This document shows positions 43,379-52,360 of a stretch of 64,000 nucleotides of DNA, one piece after another (positions within the stretch are counted from its first letter, which is position 1; the number at the start of each line of letters is the position of its first letter). Made by a program: the position numbers and the translations under genes. Origin of the DNA: an uncultured Megasphaera sp. Its GTDB lineage: Bacteria > Bacillota > Negativicutes > Veillonellales > Megasphaeraceae. The DNA is taken from assembly GCA_900554215.1 (NCBI GenBank), contig USGG01000001.1, positions 27,773 through 91,772 of the forward strand, written 5' to 3'. Under the pieces are notes generated by a model. The model worked only from the letters and a program-made list of their open reading frames with translations. It made no database searches and was not told the origin of the DNA.

Positions 43379-44851
43379 ATGTATCGTATCCAGCCAGTAC
43401 AGATCGACTGGAAGCCAGACAAATCCAGCCCGGATGCCGTCTACGCCCAAATCGTCCGCTTCGTCTGCCAGAAGGTAGAAACGGGAGAATGGCCTATCGG
43501 CACGCGTCTGCCGTCCCACCGGGAGCTGGCCCGCCTGTTCGGCGTCAACCGCGGCACCATCGGGAAGGCCCTGGACATGCTGAATTCATACGGCTTGATT
43601 AAAGGCAACAGGGGCAACGGCACGGTTATTGCCAGCAACACCTGGTCGGTGCTGCTGCCTTATCAGGCCGACTGGGGCAGCTACGTGTCGGCAGGCTATT
43701 TTCAGGCCAATAAGACCGTCGTCCAAGAGATCAATCGATTGGAATTTTCGCCGCAGATGGTGCGCCTCGGCACGGGCGAGCTCGACCCGCGCCTCTTTCC
43801 GGCCGAGATGATGAAGGAAGCCCTGGCGCGCGTCGCATCGTCGACGGAGTCCCTGGGGTATCCGGAGCCGCTGGGGCTGGAACGCCTGCGCAAGGCCGTG
43901 TCGCGCCATCTGGAGAAAATCGGAATCATCGCCCCGCCGTCGTCTATCCTCATCACGTCGGGAGCCCTGCAGGCTTTGCAGCTCATTTCGGCCAGCCTCC
44001 TTGAAGGCGGCTCCGTTGTGTATACAGAACGGCCGACGTATTTAAACTCCCTCCGCGTCTTTCAGTCGGCAGGGCTGCGCCTGACCGGCGTGGCCATGGA
44101 CGCCCAGGGAATCAGCATGGCGTCGCTGCAGAACGTCGTGCCCCTGTCGTCGGCAAAACCCGAAGCCGTACTGTACACCATTCCGACGAATCACAATCCG
44201 ACGGGCCGCACGATGACGGCGGACCGCCGCTACGCCCTCTTGAAATTCTGCGCCAACCGCCGCCTGCCGATCATCGAAGACGGCGCGTATCAAGATTTGT
44301 CCTTTGACGCGGCCCCGCCGCCGCTGAAAGCCATCGACAAGATCGGTACAGTCATCTACTTGGGCAGCGCTTCGAAATCCCTGGCCCCGGGCCTGCGAAT
44401 CGGCTGGCTCGTCGGCCCCGAACCCGTCGTTCAGCGCTTAGGCGACGTGAAGATGCAGGTCGATTACGGCGCGAGCTCCCTGTCGCAGCTGGTCATGGCC
44501 GAATTTCTCGAAAGCGGCATGTACGACGAGTACAACGTCTTCCTGCGAAACGAACTGCGCCGCCGCCGCGATGCGGCTCTCGACGTGCTGAACAAGCGTT
44601 TCCGCAGCATTGCTTCGTGGCAGGTTCCCGACGGCGGCTTCTACATTTGGCTGACCCTGAAAGAGACGATTCACATGGAATTCATCTTCCGGGCCGCCGC
44701 GAAGGCGGGCATCCTCGTCAACCCCGGCGACATCTACGATTTCCGCCGCAACAACTCCCTGCGCCTGTCCTACTCCTATACGACGCCGGAAGAATTCAGG
44801 GACGCGGCCCTGAAGCTGGCTGACATCATTGAAACGACACGACAAAGTTAA
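43379..44851 (+). CDS. MocR-type regulator (GntR helix-turn-helix fused to aminotransferase)
   Basis: A 490-residue protein. Residues 1-90 hold a GntR winged helix (DAVYAQIVRFVCQKVETGEW, LPSHRELARLFGVNRGTIGK), and the rest is a class I aminotransferase-like domain with YTIPTNHNPTGRTMTADRRY, EDGAYQDLSF and YLGSASKSLAPGLRIGWLVG, the PLP lysine included. AAAAGGAGG five bases before 43379 fixes the start; the longer frame crosses the operator. It likely controls the divergent lysE gene with an amino acid-PLP adduct as signal. Confidence 0.9.
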   Translation: MYRIQPVQIDWKPDKSSPDAVYAQIVRFVCQKVETGEWPIGTRLPSHRELARLFGVNRGTIGKALDMLNSYGLIKGNRGNGTVIASNTWSVLLPYQADWGSYVSAGYFQANKTVVQEINRLEFSPQMVRLGTGELDPRLFPAEMMKEALARVASSTESLGYPEPLGLERLRKAVSRHLEKIGIIAPPSSILITSGALQALQLISASLLEGGSVVYTERPTYLNSLRVFQSAGLRLTGVAMDAQGISMASLQNVVPLSSAKPEAVLYTIPTNHNPTGRTMTADRRYALLKFCANRRLPIIEDGAYQDLSFDAAPPPLKAIDKIGTVIYLGSASKSLAPGLRIGWLVGPEPVVQRLGDVKMQVDYGASSLSQLVMAEFLESGMYDEYNVFLRNELRRRRDAALDVLNKRFRSIASWQVPDGGFYIWLTLKETIHMEFIFRAAAKAGILVNPGDIYDFRRNNSLRLSYSYTTPEEFRDAALKLADIIETTRQS

Positions 44852-44930
44852 ACGACATTTATTAGGTGCCTTGTTATATTGTCATTGCTCAAGCAAATGG
44901 AGATGAGCGGATGTCAAAGGAGGAAAGCAA

Positions 44931-45710
44931 ATGAAATCATGGATGAGAATTTTTTTTGGCATTACGCTGACTTTATTTTTATTGGGAGGCGTACCGCAAT
45001 ATGCGGCGGCAGACACATGGGATGAAGACAATGCGCTGCGAACAGCTTCGGCAGCTCAGGTCATTCAGGGCGACTGGTATAATCTGCAGGGAGAACGAGT
45101 TTTGCAGGTAGATAAACAGTCCGTTAATACGTGTCCTATTATCAACATAACCAAGACAGTATGGATGGTAGGGCATTTTGAGATGACTATTCTTGAGAAA
45201 GATGGAGAGAGAAAACTCAATATCGGTGATCGGTATATCAGGAATGGATGCATTTATTATCAGGGTATGCCGCTGCGGAAAGATAACAAAGCGAGACATT
45301 TTGAAACTGTCGGCGGAGTAGGATTGATGATGTCGGTAAAAGAAGTAATCGACGTATTAGGAGTTCCTGATACGGTGACTGGGGCGTCCTATAAAGGTTT
45401 TACTTGGCGTTATCATGAGAAAGGGCTTAAAATTACTTTTAATCCGGCGGCGGTTAGTATTGTTACAGCCATTACATTATTAAAAGATAGCCCATTGCGT
45501 TTTGAAACGAGCGGATTAAATTGTAAGAGTTCTCTCAAAGATTTTTCTTTTAAATATGGAATAGGAAATATTATCATTGGCCCGGACGGGACGTTTGGAA
45601 GTATCATGTATCCTATTCATGACGTGAAAACCGATAAAGCGACAGAAGAAGGCCTTGTATTTAAGGGAAAAGCCGATGCTATTGAGGAAATTGAATTATT
45701 TGCTTTATAA
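44931..45710 (+). CDS. Secreted protein of unknown function
   Basis: A 259-residue protein with a signal peptide (IFFGITLTLFLLGGVPQYAAAD). The mature part has a repeated beta pattern and a GLMMSVKEVIDVLGVPDTV segment like SmpA/OmlA-type lipid-binding folds, but no clear family. AAAGGAGG precedes the ATG. Codon use in the second half is more AT-rich than the surrounding genes. Confidence 0.7.
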   Translation: MKSWMRIFFGITLTLFLLGGVPQYAAADTWDEDNALRTASAAQVIQGDWYNLQGERVLQVDKQSVNTCPIINITKTVWMVGHFEMTILEKDGERKLNIGDRYIRNGCIYYQGMPLRKDNKARHFETVGGVGLMMSVKEVIDVLGVPDTVTGASYKGFTWRYHEKGLKITFNPAAVSIVTAITLLKDSPLRFETSGLNCKSSLKDFSFKYGIGNIIIGPDGTFGSIMYPIHDVKTDKATEEGLVFKGKADAIEEIELFAL

Positions 45711-45740
45711 TGGCAAGGCTTTCCTTTTACAGAGAGCAAT

Positions 45741-45788
45741 AAAAAATCCCTTATATAGGCGGAATTTTAGCCATATAAGGGATTTTTA
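45741..45788. terminator. Bidirectional terminator
   Basis: AAAAATCCCTTATAT pairs with ATATAAGGGATTTTT between convergent genes. Confidence 0.8.
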
Positions 45789-45804
45789 TTATAACTAGAT
45801 TGTA

Positions 45805-46227
45805 TTATAAAAACGGCGTGCCGTAGCAGAACATGAAATAGGCATTGCCGATGGAGATAAAAGAACCGACGAAAGGTGAACGTTTGGCCGGATCCGGAAT
45901 TTGGCGATTGATATAGTCGGATAATTCCGGACAGTTGACGGCGATGCTTCGTGTGTCCGTATTGTAATGGTATGTCGCTTCATAGACTGCCGTCGTGTCG
46001 GCATCGGCGTTATGAATGATTATTTCCCCTTTGATGCTATAGTGTGGCGGGTCTTGTTGGATGACCACTGGCGAAAGTGTATTTATGTATACGGACATGG
46101 GTGAATCGGCCGTTTCTATTATTTTTACGTAGTTAGATTGCGTTAAATTTATGGCGAAACTTGTATGGTGTATTGGATATAATAGACTTATTGCCAAGCA
46201 TATAATAGTAAAACAACGTTTTATCAT
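45805..46227 (-). CDS. Secreted protein of unknown function
   Basis: A 140-residue protein with a signal peptide (FTIICLAISLLYPIHHTSFA). The mature chain is beta-rich with YSIKGEIIIHNADADTTAVY and a C terminus GNAYFMFCYGTPFL that resembles surface antigen-type secreted proteins in Negativicutes. No motif of known function. It is convergent with the preceding gene; both are AT-richer than the local average. Confidence 0.65.
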   Translation of the reverse strand: MIKRCFTIICLAISLLYPIHHTSFAINLTQSNYVKIIETADSPMSVYINTLSPVVIQQDPPHYSIKGEIIIHNADADTTAVYEATYHYNTDTRSIAVNCPELSDYINRQIPDPAKRSPFVGSFISIGNAYFMFCYGTPFL

Positions 46228-46302
46228 AATGAATCATTCCCTTTCTATCTTTGATATATCGCTTTTTATAAGGAGAATGGCTGCATAAGGCGGCATTCAA
46301 AA

Positions 46303-47436
46303 TCAAGTTGTTGTCGATGAGATCAACATATATTCAGCCAGGATTTGCAGCCCCGTTTCTATCGTGTCGAGTTCCAGCCATTCGCGGGTCGTGTGTTCGT
46401 CGTGGCTGCGGCAGACGCCGAAGGACAGGGCTGGGACGCCTAGGCTGAGGGGGATGTTGGCGTCGGTGCTGCCGGCGATGAAGGACGTATCGAGGCTGTG
46501 TGTCTTACGGATGGCGGCGATGCGCCGGCATTGGGCCGAGATGTCTGCGCCGCTGCTGCAGGGCCGTTCGCCGAGGAGGGTCGTCGTAAGGGTCAGGCTG
46601 TCCCGCCGGGCGTCGGAGACGAGGCGCAGGAAGGCTTCGTCCAGACGGAGGAGCTCGTCGCGGGATTCAGATCGCAGGTCGACGGTGAATTCGGCATTGG
46701 CGGCGATGGAGTTAATCGTCGTGCCGCCGCAGAGGGTGCCGACATTATATGTCGTTTTCGGCGCAGACGGGACGGGCAGGGCGTAGAGTTTGCTAATAAT
46801 CGACGCAGCTGCAGCGATGGCGCTGGTGTGGCCGAAGTGCATCCAGCTGTGGCCGCCTTGGGCTTCGATGGAGACGCAGTAGCGGCGCGACCCGACGGGA
46901 ATGGCGACGACGTCGTCGAAGGTACAGTCGACGGCGAGGACTTCCGTAATGCGCCCCTTCCAGTCGGCCATGATGCGGCGCATGCCCTTGAGATTGCCCA
47001 TGCCTTCTTCGCCGACGTTGAAGGCAAAGAGGGCTCCCTGCGGCAGGGTGAGATTCAAATCGCGCAGCATGGTGAGGAGAAACAGTAGCCCTGCGACGCC
47101 GGCGCTGTTGTCGCCGCACGACGGTGCAGCGAGGATATTGCCGTCTATGCGGGGCGTTAGATCCACAGGGCCTTTGAATACGGTGTCCATATGGGCACTG
47201 TACAGCGGAAAGGCTGTCCGCCCCTCGATTTGGCAGGGGCAGAGGACGTTGCCTGCCTCGTCGACGTAGGCCTGCCCTTGGCCCAGAGAATGCAGGTATG
47301 CCAGCACCCAGGCGGCCTTTTCTCCCTCCTGTCCCGTCGGCGAGGGAATGGTGATAATCTGGCGCAGCAATTCTGTGAATTGACGTTGACGGCTGCGAAT
47401 ATAGGCATTGATTGGTTCTAATATAGAGGAATGCAT
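46303..47436 (-). CDS. M20-family metallopeptidase
   Basis: A 377-residue zinc peptidase of the M20/ArgE-PepT group. Metal-ligand segments: YSAHMDTVFKG, SCGDNSAGVAGLL, NVGEEGMGNL, and a late CRSHDEHTTREW. Cytoplasmic dipeptidase, tripeptidase or deacylase function is likely. The ATG at 47436 fits AAGGAG; the ATG three codons earlier overlaps that site. Confidence 0.87.
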   Translation of the reverse strand: MHSSILEPINAYIRSRQRQFTELLRQIITIPSPTGQEGEKAAWVLAYLHSLGQGQAYVDEAGNVLCPCQIEGRTAFPLYSAHMDTVFKGPVDLTPRIDGNILAAPSCGDNSAGVAGLLFLLTMLRDLNLTLPQGALFAFNVGEEGMGNLKGMRRIMADWKGRITEVLAVDCTFDDVVAIPVGSRRYCVSIEAQGGHSWMHFGHTSAIAAAASIISKLYALPVPSAPKTTYNVGTLCGGTTINSIAANAEFTVDLRSESRDELLRLDEAFLRLVSDARRDSLTLTTTLLGERPCSSGADISAQCRRIAAIRKTHSLDTSFIAGSTDANIPLSLGVPALSFGVCRSHDEHTTREWLELDTIETGLQILAEYMLISSTTT

Positions 47437-47462
47437 GAATTTCATCTCCTTGCCATGCCAAT

Positions 47463-47543
47463 GGGCTGCCCTGTTTAGCTCAATATCATGGGGCAGCCAA
47501 AGAAAAACATCAGGAACGGCTTCACGTACCTGATGTTTTTTTT
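47463..47543 (-). terminator. Terminator hairpins after the Rpn-family gene
   Basis: AAACATCAGG/CCTGATGTTT (47503-47543) with A/T runs on both sides, and a second stem GGCTGCCC/GGGGCAGCC at 47463-47499. Confidence 0.65.
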
Positions 47544-47549
47544 ATACGA

Positions 47550-48539
47550 TTACTCTGCTGCCGGCGCAGGCTGGGCGGCGGCAATGGCCTGGATGGTTTC
47601 TATTGGCAGGTTCATGATGCGGGCGATCAGTTCATGGGACAGGCCTTCCTGGAGCATCGTCGTTACGGTTTGTTCCGTAAAACGTTTCCGTTCCTCCAGC
47701 CGTCCTTCTTCCCGCCCTTCGGCCCTGCCTTCCTTTCGCCCTTCGGCCCGTCCTTCTTCCCGTCCCTCGGCTAAGCCCTCGGCCCGGCCTTCTTCGAGGC
47801 CCTTCTGCCAGCCTTCAGTCCGGCTTTTTTCGATATTATGCATCATAGAAATATAGTCGCGCCGCGCTTTTTCCTGAATTTCGTATTTTCGGCGCAGCTT
47901 TTCGTCCTGGGTGAAATACATTTCACATTTCATCGCTTCTTCAATGGCCGGTTCGCTCATAGCCAGCACCTCCCGTTCTTCGTCGCTGCATTGATGGGAA
48001 AAATACGCAATCCAGCGTTCTGATTTCCGCAGCTTGCGGATATCGCCGATGCGAATTTTTTCCAACTCGATAAAGTGCATTTCTAAATCGCCGATGAGGA
48101 TGTCCTTTGTTTCATCGTTGCAAATATGATATGAATGATGGCATGTCGTATACTGGGCAAAGGCGTTAAAATCCATCAGGTTGATGGAAATCGCCGGCAT
48201 GAGTTTATCATACGGCTCACCTTCGCGGAGCTCGCTGCTATACATTTTAGCCCAATAGTAGAGGGAACGGCGGGCCATATCCGGGTCCTTGCAGATCTGT
48301 ACTTCTATATTGACCTGCGTTCCGTCGCTCATTTTTGCCCGGATATCTAGGACAGATACCTTTCCATCCTGTATCATGGGCGTCATTTCCTTATCTAAGA
48401 AATCTAAATCCGTAAACAGGGTGTCATCCGTCCTGTTCAAAATTCCGTTGATAAAGCTCAACGTCAGGAATTTCTTTTTCGAATCGCCGAGCAAATATTT
48501 GAAAAATACGTCGTTTAGCCGGTTTAATTGCTGTGCCAT
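47550..48539 (-). CDS. Rpn-family PD-(D/E)XK nuclease / transposase-like protein
   Basis: A 329-residue protein of the Rpn/PDDEXK transposase family. DVFFKYLLGDSKKKFLTLSF opens the domain, and the catalytic core lies in VSVLDIRAKMSDGTQVNIEV followed by Q (D, then E-x-Q). Near the C terminus a run of about 45 residues repeats E-G-R-x-E-G/E (GLEEGRAEGLAEGREEGRAE and onward), a long charged helix that forms in most family members and is encoded by slippage-prone repeats (about 47690-47815). Family proteins cut DNA and promote RecA-independent recombination. ATG 48539 fits AAGGAGG. Confidence 0.85.
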   Translation of the reverse strand: MAQQLNRLNDVFFKYLLGDSKKKFLTLSFINGILNRTDDTLFTDLDFLDKEMTPMIQDGKVSVLDIRAKMSDGTQVNIEVQICKDPDMARRSLYYWAKMYSSELREGEPYDKLMPAISINLMDFNAFAQYTTCHHSYHICNDETKDILIGDLEMHFIELEKIRIGDIRKLRKSERWIAYFSHQCSDEEREVLAMSEPAIEEAMKCEMYFTQDEKLRRKYEIQEKARRDYISMMHNIEKSRTEGWQKGLEEGRAEGLAEGREEGRAEGRKEGRAEGREEGRLEERKRFTEQTVTTMLQEGLSHELIARIMNLPIETIQAIAAAQPAPAAE

Positions 48540-48634
48540 AGTCGCCTCCTTTTGGTTTTTCTTACTTGTATTGTACCACGGTTTGCCTTGCTGCCATAGG
48601 GAGGCGGCTTCTGGAGTATGCTCTGGCGGCATAG

Positions 48635-48671
48635 AAAAAACTCGCCGCGGAAAGATGGGCCGCAGCGAGTT
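48635..48671 (-). terminator. Terminator of hcp
   Basis: AACTCGC-GCGG and CCGC-GCGAGTT arms; on the minus strand followed by six T. Confidence 0.7.
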
Positions 48672-48684
48672 GATGAGGAGGCCA

Positions 48685-50247
48685 TTAGCCTAATATTTTT
48701 TTCAGGTCGTTTTCAGGTGTGGAAATTGGCGTGATATTGTAATTTTCTACCAGGAAGTTCAGTACGTTAGGAGATACGAAGGCCGGCAGCGTGGGGCCGA
48801 GGTAGATGTTTTTGAGACCCAGATACAGGAGGGTGAGGAGGATGCAGACAGCCTTTTGTTCATACCAGGACAGGACGAGGGTGAGGGGCAGGTCGTTGAC
48901 GCCGCAGCCAAAGGCTTCCGACAAGGCCAATGCCACTTTGATGGCGCTGTAGGCGTCGTTGCACTGGCCCATATCCATGATGCGAGGCAGGCCGCCGATG
49001 GAGCCGAGATCGAGATCGTTAAAGCGGTATTTGCCGCAGGCCAGGGTCAGGATGACCGTGTCAGCCGGCGTCTGCTTGACGAAATCCGTGTAGTAATTGC
49101 GGCCCGGGCGCGCGCCGTCACAGCCGCCGACGAGGAAAAAGTGCTTGATCGCGCCGGCTTTGACGGCGTCGATAACTTTGTCTGCGACGGAGAGTACTGC
49201 GCCGTGGCCGAAGCCGGTCATGACGGTCTTGCCGCCGTTGATGCCCGTAAAGTGCTGTTCTTCACTGTAGCCGCCCAGTGCCAGGGCCTTTTCGATGACT
49301 GGCGTGAAGTCCTTGTCCTCGCCGATGTGAACGAGGCCGGGATAGGAGACAACTTCTGTCGTAAAGACGCGATCGCTGTACGATTTGCGAGGCGGCATGA
49401 GGCAGTTCGTCGTGAATAAGACCGGGCCGGGAACGTTGTCAAACTCCTTCTGCTGATTCTGCCAGGCTGTGCCGAAATTGCCCTTCAAATGACTGTATTT
49501 TTTGAGCAGCGGATAGCCATGAGCCGGCAGCATTTCCCCATGGGTGTAGATGTTGATGCCCTTTCCTTCGGTCTGCTTCAAGAGAAGTTCCAGATCCTTC
49601 AGGTCGTGACCTGTTACGATAATGAAGGGGCCTTTTTCGATAGTCAAGGGAACCGTCGTCGGCGTCGGCGTGCCGTAGGCCGTCGTGTTGGCTTCATCGA
49701 GAAGAGCCATGCAAGTCAAATTGATCTTGCCTGTTTCCATGACAATGGGCAGGAGCTCATCCATGCCCCAGTCTTCGCCGAGAGCGGCTAGGCCTTTTAC
49801 GAAGAAGGCGTCTACCTCTTCACTGCTGCGGCCCAGCATAAGGGCGTGGTAGGCATAGGCTGCCATGCCGCGCAGCCCAAAGAGGATGAGAGATTTCAGG
49901 GAGCGGATATCTTCATCAGCTTCCCAAATCTGGCGGACATCGTAGTCGGCAGCCTGTCCGCCGAGAGCTGTTTTTTCAGCCCGTACTCTATCTATCATGA
50001 TTTGAATTGTATCTACGTTGAAATTGACATTGGTAATCGTCGTAAACAATGCTTCCAGTACGAGGCGTCGCGTCTGTGCCGACAGGGGCGCTGTCCGGCA
50101 TACTTGTGCCAGGCCGATGAGGGCTCCTGTCAGTTCGTCCTGCAAGTCTGCTGCAGCAGCAGATTTTCCGCATACGCCGGCACAGCCCGTACAGCCTGTG
50201 CCGCCCATTGTTTGTTCACATTGAAAACAGAACATTTTATTTTCCAT
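48685..50247 (-). CDS. hcp: Hydroxylamine reductase (hybrid cluster protein)
   Basis: A 520-residue metalloenzyme. The N-terminal MFCFQCEQTMGGTGCTGCAG holds Cys7, Cys10, Cys19 and nearby Cys26 for the [4Fe-4S] cluster. The hybrid cluster ligands are in CLMPP, VGGCDGARPG, LACGKYRFND and GQCNDAYSAI, with the glutamate of SWYEQKA. Hcp reduces hydroxylamine or, more likely in vivo, nitric oxide during nitrosative stress. ATG at 50247 fits AAAGGAGG; the longer frame is rejected. An Fnr/Crp-like palindrome lies at about -41.5 from the predicted start of transcription, as in a class II activated promoter. Confidence 0.95.
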   Translation of the reverse strand: MENKMFCFQCEQTMGGTGCTGCAGVCGKSAAAADLQDELTGALIGLAQVCRTAPLSAQTRRLVLEALFTTITNVNFNVDTIQIMIDRVRAEKTALGGQAADYDVRQIWEADEDIRSLKSLILFGLRGMAAYAYHALMLGRSSEEVDAFFVKGLAALGEDWGMDELLPIVMETGKINLTCMALLDEANTTAYGTPTPTTVPLTIEKGPFIIVTGHDLKDLELLLKQTEGKGINIYTHGEMLPAHGYPLLKKYSHLKGNFGTAWQNQQKEFDNVPGPVLFTTNCLMPPRKSYSDRVFTTEVVSYPGLVHIGEDKDFTPVIEKALALGGYSEEQHFTGINGGKTVMTGFGHGAVLSVADKVIDAVKAGAIKHFFLVGGCDGARPGRNYYTDFVKQTPADTVILTLACGKYRFNDLDLGSIGGLPRIMDMGQCNDAYSAIKVALALSEAFGCGVNDLPLTLVLSWYEQKAVCILLTLLYLGLKNIYLGPTLPAFVSPNVLNFLVENYNITPISTPENDLKKILG

Positions 50248-50292
50248 AGTAAAAACCTCCTTTGGAACTATACTAATTCGGTCGATATACAT

Positions 50293-50334
50293 AGTATACC
50301 TGCAAAGGAGGGTTGTGTCTGTTGTAAATACAAC
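50293..50334 (-). promoter_or_regulatory. hcp promoter with Crp/Fnr-type operator
   Basis: TATACT -10 box (minus strand, 50293-50298) without a good -35, and the perfect palindrome GTTGTAAATACAAC at 50321-50334. The palindrome centre is about 41.5 bases before the expected start. Confidence 0.65.
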
Positions 50335-50375
50335 GCTTTTATCAATTTTATAGTTTTTTTGTATAAATTAGCCGG

Positions 50376-50807
50376 TCAGTCGGCATGAATGCGATCCAGC
50401 ATGGATTGGATGAATGACAGCATCTGCCGTCGTTCGTCCGGCGATAGGCCCGATAAGACGGCGCTGCGATGATTTCCGGCCGCCTGGGCCGCCAAGGGAT
50501 ATAACTCACGGCCCTTTTCCGTGAGAGAAATGCGCTTTTCCCGCTTATCCTGACTGCTCGTCCGCATGATGAGGCCTTTTTGCTCCATCTTGCTCAGGGT
50601 TTTGGAAATGGCCGCTCCTTCTATTTCCAGGGCTGCGGCGATGTCCGACTGGGGAAAGGAGTCGTGCTTGGCGACGAAGTTGAGAACGGCCCATTCAGAG
50701 CTGTACAGGCCGAAGGGCTTCATAACTTCGTTGACGCCTTTCGTAAAGGCTCGGACTGTAACGTGGAGCTGGCGTATTAATGCGTCGTCTAATTGTGTAT
50801 CAGCCAT
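50376..50807 (-). CDS. MarR-family transcription regulator
   Basis: A 143-residue winged-helix regulator: LNFVAKHDSFPQSDIAAALE, IEGAAISKTLSKMEQKGLIM and RTSSQDKREKRISLTEKGRE. It follows the MFS gene by 21 bases with AGGGAGG. It probably represses the MFS-marR operon by binding the palindromes upstream of the MFS gene. Confidence 0.9.
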   Translation of the reverse strand: MADTQLDDALIRQLHVTVRAFTKGVNEVMKPFGLYSSEWAVLNFVAKHDSFPQSDIAAALEIEGAAISKTLSKMEQKGLIMRTSSQDKREKRISLTEKGRELYPLAAQAAGNHRSAVLSGLSPDERRQMLSFIQSMLDRIHAD

Positions 50808-50828
50808 GAGTTGAATCCTCCCTATATA

Positions 50829-52010
50829 TTATCGGCGGACAGATGCCGACGGCTTAAAGAAATGCTGGCCTAAAAAGACGATTAAGAACAATACCATCGC
50901 GGCCAGGACATAGTAAAACATGTTGACGTAGCCGATGATGCCGGCTACGCTGCCGAGTATGATAATCCCGCCGCTAGTACCGACATCCAGCATGTTGTAA
51001 TAGGTGGCGCTGGCGCTGCTGCGGCGTTCCGGCGCGACGGAATTAAACAGCCAGGTCATGAGGGACGGCATGATCAAACCGGCGCCGGTACCATAGAACA
51101 CGGCGGCAGTCATGAGGGCTGTAAAGGACGCGGCGCATATGATGATGACCAGCCCAATGATGTAGGCGAGAATGCCCGGCAGCAATACCCAAAACGGGCC
51201 TTTGCTGTCGTATACTCGGCCGCCGAAGGTTCGAGTTAAAAATACGAAAATCGTGCCGACGACAAAGAAAAGGCCTGCGTTGGGAATATGGACTTCCTGG
51301 GCAAGTAATGCGATAAAGGTATTGACGCAGCCGTAAGCTAATCCGAAGAGCATCGTAAAGAAGGAGGGAAAGCCTGTTCCTGCTTCAAAAAAGCGGCTTC
51401 GCCAGGGAATTTTTGTCTTTGGCGCACGGCGGGAACGGCGGATAGCACTGGCTGATTCGCTGCAGAAAACAGTGCAGCCTGCGGCTAACGCTGCTGCGAT
51501 AGTAGAAAAGGCAAAGAGAAAATCGGAGCTGAAGTCTGTGAGAAGCATGACGCCCAGTGCCGGAGCGATGCCCATGGAAATCGTGTTGCCCAGCCCGAAA
51601 TATCCCACTCCTTCGCCCCGCCGCGACGAAGGAATGATATCGACGGCCAGGGCGGCGGCAAAGGTCGTACCCAAACCGAAGCCTAACCCCTGCACGATGC
51701 GGGCTGCTATCAGCATATGAATGGATGTAAACAGAGCGTAGGCGATAGTTGAAACCAATGAGAAAAATAAGCCGAAATACAGGCATTTTTTCTTGCCGAA
51801 TAACTTGACAAAATCATCGGTAAAAAAGCGGATGAAAATCGCCGAGACCCCGAAAATGCCGGAAATTAACCCGATTTCTGCGCCCGATGCGCCTAATGAG
51901 GCTACATACAGCGGCAGAGTCGGCAGCAAGCTGTGGAAGCTGGCAAACAACAGCCCGTTTGCGATAATGATAGCAAAAAAACGTCTTGTCCATAACGGAG
52001 CTTTCGTCAT
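50829..52010 (-). CDS. MFS transporter (drug efflux type)
   Basis: A 393-residue twelve-helix carrier of the drug:H+ antiporter kind: LPTLPLYVASLGASGAEIGL, then the loop DFVKLFGKKKCLYFGLFFSL, and SRRGEGVGYFGLGNTISMGI in the middle. Tied to a downstream MarR gene, which suggests export of a toxic compound that also induces it. Substrate unknown. Confidence 0.88.
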   Translation of the reverse strand: MTKAPLWTRRFFAIIIANGLLFASFHSLLPTLPLYVASLGASGAEIGLISGIFGVSAIFIRFFTDDFVKLFGKKKCLYFGLFFSLVSTIAYALFTSIHMLIAARIVQGLGFGLGTTFAAALAVDIIPSSRRGEGVGYFGLGNTISMGIAPALGVMLLTDFSSDFLFAFSTIAAALAAGCTVFCSESASAIRRSRRAPKTKIPWRSRFFEAGTGFPSFFTMLFGLAYGCVNTFIALLAQEVHIPNAGLFFVVGTIFVFLTRTFGGRVYDSKGPFWVLLPGILAYIIGLVIIICAASFTALMTAAVFYGTGAGLIMPSLMTWLFNSVAPERRSSASATYYNMLDVGTSGGIIILGSVAGIIGYVNMFYYVLAAMVLFLIVFLGQHFFKPSASVRR

Positions 52011-52037
52011 GAAATCAAATCCTTTCTAAAAAATAGA

Positions 52038-52095
52038 TAACTAGTTAAGTATTGGAAAATAAAAAAATCAGATAATTAACTAGTTAAATATCTGA
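52038..52095. promoter_or_regulatory. MarR operator sites upstream of the MFS gene
   Basis: TAACTAGTTA at 52038-52047 and TTAACTAGTTAA at 52076-52087. The second is the centre of a 28 base near-perfect palindrome (52068-52095). Likely targets of the MarR protein of this operon. Confidence 0.6.
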
Positions 52096-52360
52096 TGAAC
52101 GAATATACTATAACTCCGCATATGGGATTTGTCAAGTCAGCAGACGGAAGGGGCATTCATCTTACGGGCCAGGCGTGATTTTCTATAATCCTATCATCGC
52201 AATGAAACGATGGTATAATTCTTTTCGTGGGCAGCTCCTGATAGACTCGTGTACCGGTACCGGAAACCGGAAATTCATTCTCTGACCGGATAGATATATT
52301 CCCTCTGCTTCTTATGTTATAATATACATAACATAAAGAAAATAAATAGGAGGCTGTACT

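Noticed and set aside
46498..47088. 196-codon plus-strand frame opposite the M20 peptidase
   Set aside because: Shadow of a gene with a complete metal-binding set.
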